Assembly: GCA_016200745.1 (NCBI GenBank)
Contig: JACQEF010000339.1
Coordinates: 1-8,096 of the forward strand
From: Chloroflexota bacterium
Lineage (GTDB): Bacteria; Chloroflexota; Limnocylindria; Limnocylindrales; CSP1-4
DNA: 8,096 nucleotides
Reading direction: 5' to 3'
Shown here: piece after piece, positions 5,575-8,096 of the stretch
How the letters are laid out: the number at the start of each line of letters is the position of its first letter
Position numbering within the stretch: position 1 is the first letter of the stretch
Position numbers and translations under genes: made by a program
Notes under the pieces: generated by a model
Database searches by the model: none
Seen by the model: only the letters and a program-made list of their open reading frames with translations
What the model was told of the DNA's origin: nothing

Positions 5575-6408
5575 GTGATCGTCGGGCTCTGGATGATGGG
5601 CGGCGGGGCCGCGGCCGGCGTCTTCGGCTCGTTGCTGGGACTCGGCGGCGGCATCCTCATCGTGCCGCTGCTGACCCTCGGCTTCGGGCTGCCGCTCCGC
5701 GAGGCGGTCGGCGTCTCGCTCGTGTCGGTGATGATGACGAGCAGTGCCGCCGCCGGGGTCTACCTCGAGCGGCACGTCGCGAACCTGCGGCTCGGCATGA
5801 CCCTCGAGCTGTTCACGGCGATCGGCGCCCTCGTGGGCGGATCGATCGCATTCCTCCTCGACGAGCGGCTCCTGTCGCTCCTGTTCTCGGCGCTCCTCGG
5901 GTACGTGGCGTTCACGATGATCCGGGCGCGGACCCGCGACTCCATCCAGGGCGTCGAGTCCCCGGCGATCGACGCCGAACCCGATGACGGGCCGCCGCCG
6001 CGGCCGACGCTCCTCGACCGGCTCGGCGGCGACGGCTACCAGGTCCGCAACCTGGGACGCGGCGTGATCGGTGCGCTCGGGGCCGGCGTCGCGTCGGCGC
6101 TGCTCGGGATCGGGGGCGGGATCATCAAGGTGCCGCTGATGCACCTGGCGATGGGCGTGCCCCTGCGGGTCGCCACCGCGACCAGCAACCTCATGATCGG
6201 CATCACCGCCGCCGCCAGCGCGGTGATCTACCTGGTCCACGGCGGGATCGACCCGTACGTCGCCGGGCCGACGGGGATCGGCGTGTTCGTGGGGGCCACG
6301 GCCGGTTCGCGCCTCGGGCATCGAGTGGACCTGCGCTACCTTCGGTTGCTGTTCGTGGTCGTGCTGGGTTATACGGCGATCCAGATGCTGCTGCGAGCGG
6401 TCCAGTGA
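5575..6408 (+). CDS. TauE/SafE family permease (probable sulfite/organic anion exporter)
   Basis: This 277-residue integral membrane protein has the two-fold repeat typical of TauE/SafE. Repeat one contains LLGLGGGILIVPLL (20-33) and repeat two LLGIGGGIIKVPL (176-188), each leading a bundle of about four helices. A hydrophilic loop (about 118-160) joins the halves. Family members are thought to export sulfite, sulfoacetate or related small anions, but substrates are rarely proven. The first start in the frame after the rpsR stop is GTG at 5575, which lacks a clear ribosome binding site. ATG codons at 5593 or 5596 would shorten it by 6-7 residues without losing a helix. It ends in a 4-base overlap (GTGA) with the next gene. 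Family is secure, substrate not. Confidence 0.9.
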   Translation: MIVGLWMMGGGAAAGVFGSLLGLGGGILIVPLLTLGFGLPLREAVGVSLVSVMMTSSAAAGVYLERHVANLRLGMTLELFTAIGALVGGSIAFLLDERLLSLLFSALLGYVAFTMIRARTRDSIQGVESPAIDAEPDDGPPPRPTLLDRLGGDGYQVRNLGRGVIGALGAGVASALLGIGGGIIKVPLMHLAMGVPLRVATATSNLMIGITAAASAVIYLVHGGIDPYVAGPTGIGVFVGATAGSRLGHRVDLRYLRLLFVVVLGYTAIQMLLRAVQ

Positions 6409-6776
6409 CGGGACCCGCGCGAGGCGGGGCGTTCCAGGCCGAGCGGCTGATCGGCCGGCTCCTGACCGGGATCACCTATGTCTCGGTCGGCCTGCTCGTG
6501 ATCGGGGTCCTGCTGCTGATGGCCACTGGCACGTCGCCGACCTCCGGCGGCCCCAGGTTCGATCCCGGGCGTCTCCTGCCGGACGTCCTCTCCCTGCGGC
6601 CGGCGGGATTCCTGTGGCTGGGCCTCGTCGCGGTGATCGCGGCGCCGGTGAGCCGCGTGACCGTGGCGCTGCTGTCGTATGTTCGCGCCCGCGACTGGCT
6701 GATGGCCGGCGTCTCGACGGCCATCCTGGTCGTCATCGCGATCGCCGTCGGCAGTGCCGTTGTGACCACGGCCTGA
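6405..6776 (+). CDS. DUF1634-like small membrane protein
   Basis: This 123-residue protein has three predicted membrane helices (about 20-40, 66-90 and 99-120) and a short soluble N-terminus. The segment FLWLGLVAVIAAPVSRVTVALLSYVRARDW (about 69-98, shown here only to mark the match) has the Leu-Gly...Pro-Val-x-Arg...Arg-Asp pattern of DUF1634. That family is commonly encoded beside, or associated with, TauE/SafE permeases. Its GTG start lies within the TauE stop (GTGA, 6405-6408), so the two are translationally coupled and probably made in similar amounts. No catalytic motif is visible. An accessory or partner subunit of the permease is the natural inference; no biochemical role is established that I can name. 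The next gene begins 2 bases after its stop. Confidence 0.8.
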   Translation: MTGPARGGAFQAERLIGRLLTGITYVSVGLLVIGVLLLMATGTSPTSGGPRFDPGRLLPDVLSLRPAGFLWLGLVAVIAAPVSRVTVALLSYVRARDWLMAGVSTAILVVIAIAVGSAVVTTA

Positions 6777-6778
6777 CG

Positions 6779-7831
6779 ATGGAATTCCTGATCCTGGTCA
6801 TCGCGTTTGTCGTCATCCTGGCGGGCGCCGAGCTGTTCACCAACGGCATCGAGTGGTTCGGGCTCAAGCTCGGGCTGGCCGAGGGCGCCGTGGGATCCGT
6901 CCTCGCGGCGGTCGGAACGGCGCTCCCGGAGACGATGATCCCGATCATCGCGATCCTGTTCTCGGCTGGCGCGTCGTCGAGCGAGGTCGGCGTGGGGGCG
7001 ATCCTCGGGGCACCGTTCATGCTCGCCACGCTGGCCATGTTCGTGACCGGCGTGGCCGTACTGGTCGTGGGCCGGCGCCGTTCGACCGGGGATGTCATGC
7101 GCGTCGACACGGTCGTGCTCGCCCACGACATGCGCTTCTTCGCCATCGCCTACGCGATCGCCATCGCGGCCGCATTCCTGCCGGTCGACCCGACCTGGCT
7201 CAAGTGGATCGTGGCGGCGGTCCTGATCGGGATCTACTTCTGGTACGTCAAGGGCCACTTCGAAGCCGACCCCGACACCGACGCGGAGGACCTCGTCCCG
7301 CTCCGCTTGCGCCGGCTGGACGCCAACCATCACCGGAACCACCCGGCGGTGCCGCGGCTGCGAGTGGTGAATCTCCAGGTCCTGCTGGCCCTCGGGCTGA
7401 TCGTCGCCGGCGCCACGTTCTTCGTCGATTCGGTCGAGCAGATCGCCGAGGAGCTGCGCGTCGACGGCACGCTCCTGGCCCTCGTCATCGCGCCGATCGC
7501 CACCGAGCTCCCCGAGAAGTTCAACTCGGTCATCTGGGTCCGCATGGGCAAGGACACCCTGGCCATGGGCAACATCACGGGGGCGATGGTCTTCCAGGCC
7601 ACGATCCCGACGGTCGTCGCGCTGCTCTTCGCGCCGCAGGCCTGGGTCGCGCAATCGGGCTCGTACACCGCGTTCGCGTCGGCCGGCATCGCCTTCCTGT
7701 CGTCGGCGTTCGTGTTCATCCCGATGGCCCGTCGTGGCGAGCTGCGTGGCCGGGGGCTGTTGATTGGGGGCGTGTTCTATCTCGCTTATCTGTCGGCCGT
7801 CATCACGGTCATCAGCGGCATCCTCGGCTGA
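6779..7831 (+). CDS. Na+/Ca2+ exchanger-family (CaCA) membrane protein, divergent
   Basis: This 350-residue protein has about 10 hydrophobic segments in two inverted halves, the CaCA antiporter plan. Alpha repeat one is AAVGTALPET (43-52), with E51 at the cation-binding position. Alpha repeat two is APIATELPEK (238-247), with E243 and E246, followed by AMGNITGAMVFQATIP (262-277). Compared with the textbook GTS-x-PE motif, Ser is Ala in repeat one and Glu in repeat two, and the GNxxGSN motif after repeat one is degenerate (GAILGAP). A cytoplasmic charged loop (about 160-195, His-rich NHHRNH) joins the halves. The ATG at 6779 lies 2 bases after the DUF1634 stop with no strong ribosome binding site, so it probably depends on coupling. 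Annotation as a sodium:calcium antiporter is family-level; ion specificity is unknown. Confidence 0.85.
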   Translation: MEFLILVIAFVVILAGAELFTNGIEWFGLKLGLAEGAVGSVLAAVGTALPETMIPIIAILFSAGASSSEVGVGAILGAPFMLATLAMFVTGVAVLVVGRRRSTGDVMRVDTVVLAHDMRFFAIAYAIAIAAAFLPVDPTWLKWIVAAVLIGIYFWYVKGHFEADPDTDAEDLVPLRLRRLDANHHRNHPAVPRLRVVNLQVLLALGLIVAGATFFVDSVEQIAEELRVDGTLLALVIAPIATELPEKFNSVIWVRMGKDTLAMGNITGAMVFQATIPTVVALLFAPQAWVAQSGSYTAFASAGIAFLSSAFVFIPMARRGELRGRGLLIGGVFYLAYLSAVITVISGILG

Positions 7832-7846
7832 CGCCGACGCCCGGAG

Positions 7847-7864
7847 GCGGGGCGCCGGCCCCGC
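7847..7864 (+). terminator. GC-rich hairpin after the membrane operon, terminator-like without U-tract
   Basis: GCGGGGC (7847-7853) pairs perfectly with GCCCCGC (7858-7864) around loop GCCG, 15 bases after the exchanger stop codon. The stem is strong, but the bases that follow are GGGCGAATCG, with no T-run. It may still stop or pause transcription, or protect the 3' end of the mRNA, before the next promoter. Confidence 0.4.
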
Positions 7865-7900
7865 GGGCGAATCGTCGCTCCCGGCCGGCTCGTGACCCGC

Positions 7901-7909
7901 TGATATACT
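7901..7909 (+). promoter_or_regulatory. Extended -10 promoter of the ilvE-like gene
   Basis: TGA-TATACT gives an extended -10: TG at 7901-7902 and hexamer TATACT at 7904-7909, 5 of 6 to TATAAT. It is the clearest AT-rich box in this stretch. No matching -35 is evident. Transcription would start near 7916, about 23 bases before the ATG, leaving a short leader holding AGGAG at 7926-7930. Confidence 0.6.
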
Positions 7910-7938
7910 CGCCGGACCCGTCTGCAGGAGCCGAACCC

Positions 7939-8096
7939 ATGCTCACCGAGAAGGCCGCCGCCTCGCCGGCGGCGACCCCGCATCACGCACCCAGCGCCAA
8001 CGCGCTCGACGACCTGATCTGCTACTTCGAGGGCGACTGGGTGCCCATGCGGGACGCCAGGGTGAGCATCATGACCCACGCGTTCATGTACGGGAC
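7939..8096 (+). CDS. ilvE: Branched-chain aminotransferase (class IV, PLP), 5' end only
   Basis: The first 52 residues are visible. After a low-complexity Ala/Pro/His stretch (about 1-27), the sequence YFEGDWVPMRDARVSIMTHAFMYGT is the typical N-terminus of fold-type IV aminotransferases. It is closest to branched-chain aminotransferase, where the motif normally runs on into AVFEGIR. The enzyme transfers the amino group between glutamate and leucine, isoleucine or valine. The ATG has AGGAG 8 bases upstream and a good promoter before it, so the N-terminal extension is probably real. The PLP lysine and the rest lie outside the window. D-amino-acid transaminase or aminodeoxychorismate lyase are relatives that cannot be fully ruled out from this fragment. 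Confidence 0.75.
   Translation, partial: MLTEKAAASPAATPHHAPSANALDDLICYFEGDWVPMRDARVSIMTHAFMYG

Noticed and set aside
4263..5660. Minus-strand open frame of 465 codons over rpsF, ssb and rpsR
   Set aside because: It runs antisense to three unmistakable housekeeping genes and shows no domain of its own.
6476..7654. Minus-strand open frame of 392 codons over the DUF1634 and exchanger genes
   Set aside because: It is an Asp/Arg/His-rich antisense translation of membrane proteins; no family pattern is seen.
1..8096. CRISPR array, tandem repeats, insertion sequence or prophage
   Set aside because: Reading both strands I found no regularly spaced direct repeats, transposase, terminal inverted repeats or phage genes.

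Overview
This is a strongly GC-rich bacterial window. Codons end almost always in G or C, and genes are tightly packed with clear AGGAG-type ribosome binding sites. The gene set is chromosomal: ribosomal proteins S6 and S18, SSB, a tRNA-Leu, a branched-chain aminotransferase and transporters. I see no insertion sequence, phage gene, CRISPR array or integrase. A high-GC lineage is certain. The REC-ParA (CpaE-like) protein, the C+ zinc form of S18 and the S6-SSB-S18 order without L9 suggest Chloroflexota (Limnocylindria-like) or a similar uncultured group. That assignment is inference, and Actinomycetota cannot be excluded from sequence reading alone.

Layout. (1) Positions 1-2162, minus strand: a two-gene ABC-2 exporter operon. 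The DrrA/YbhF-type ATPase comes first and overlaps by 4 bases the start of its permease, which runs off the left edge. (2) 2163-2346: a divergent intergenic region with a perfect 10-bp inverted repeat. (3) 2347-2520, plus strand: a 57-residue, very hydrophilic small protein. (4) 2646-2732: tRNA-Leu(UAA) with encoded CCA. (5) 2733-2936: a convergent gap with weak hairpins. (6) 2937-4157, minus strand: a CpaE/TadZ-like receiver plus ParA-type ATPase, standing alone. (7) 4158-4343: a divergent promoter region holding the rpsF leader. (8) 4344-5522, plus strand: rpsF, ssb, rpsR. (9) 5575-7831, plus strand: three membrane genes packed almost without gaps (TauE/SafE permease, DUF1634-like protein, Na+/Ca2+-exchanger-family protein). 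They sit where rplI would often be. (10) 7832-7938: a hairpin, an extended -10 promoter and an RBS, followed by the 5' end of a probable ilvE.

How the genes work together. S6, SSB and S18 form a classic translation/replication operon, probably autoregulated by S6:S18 through its leader. The three downstream membrane genes look translationally coupled to one another and may be read through from that operon. They probably form one small anion/cation transport unit. The ABC pair is a self-contained exporter with unknown substrate. I found no clearly new multi-gene system. The most worthwhile leads are the membrane trio with its asymmetric exchanger repeats, the possible S6:S18 RNA regulator, the inverted repeat upstream of the exporter, and the orphan CpaE-like ATPase with an altered receiver site.
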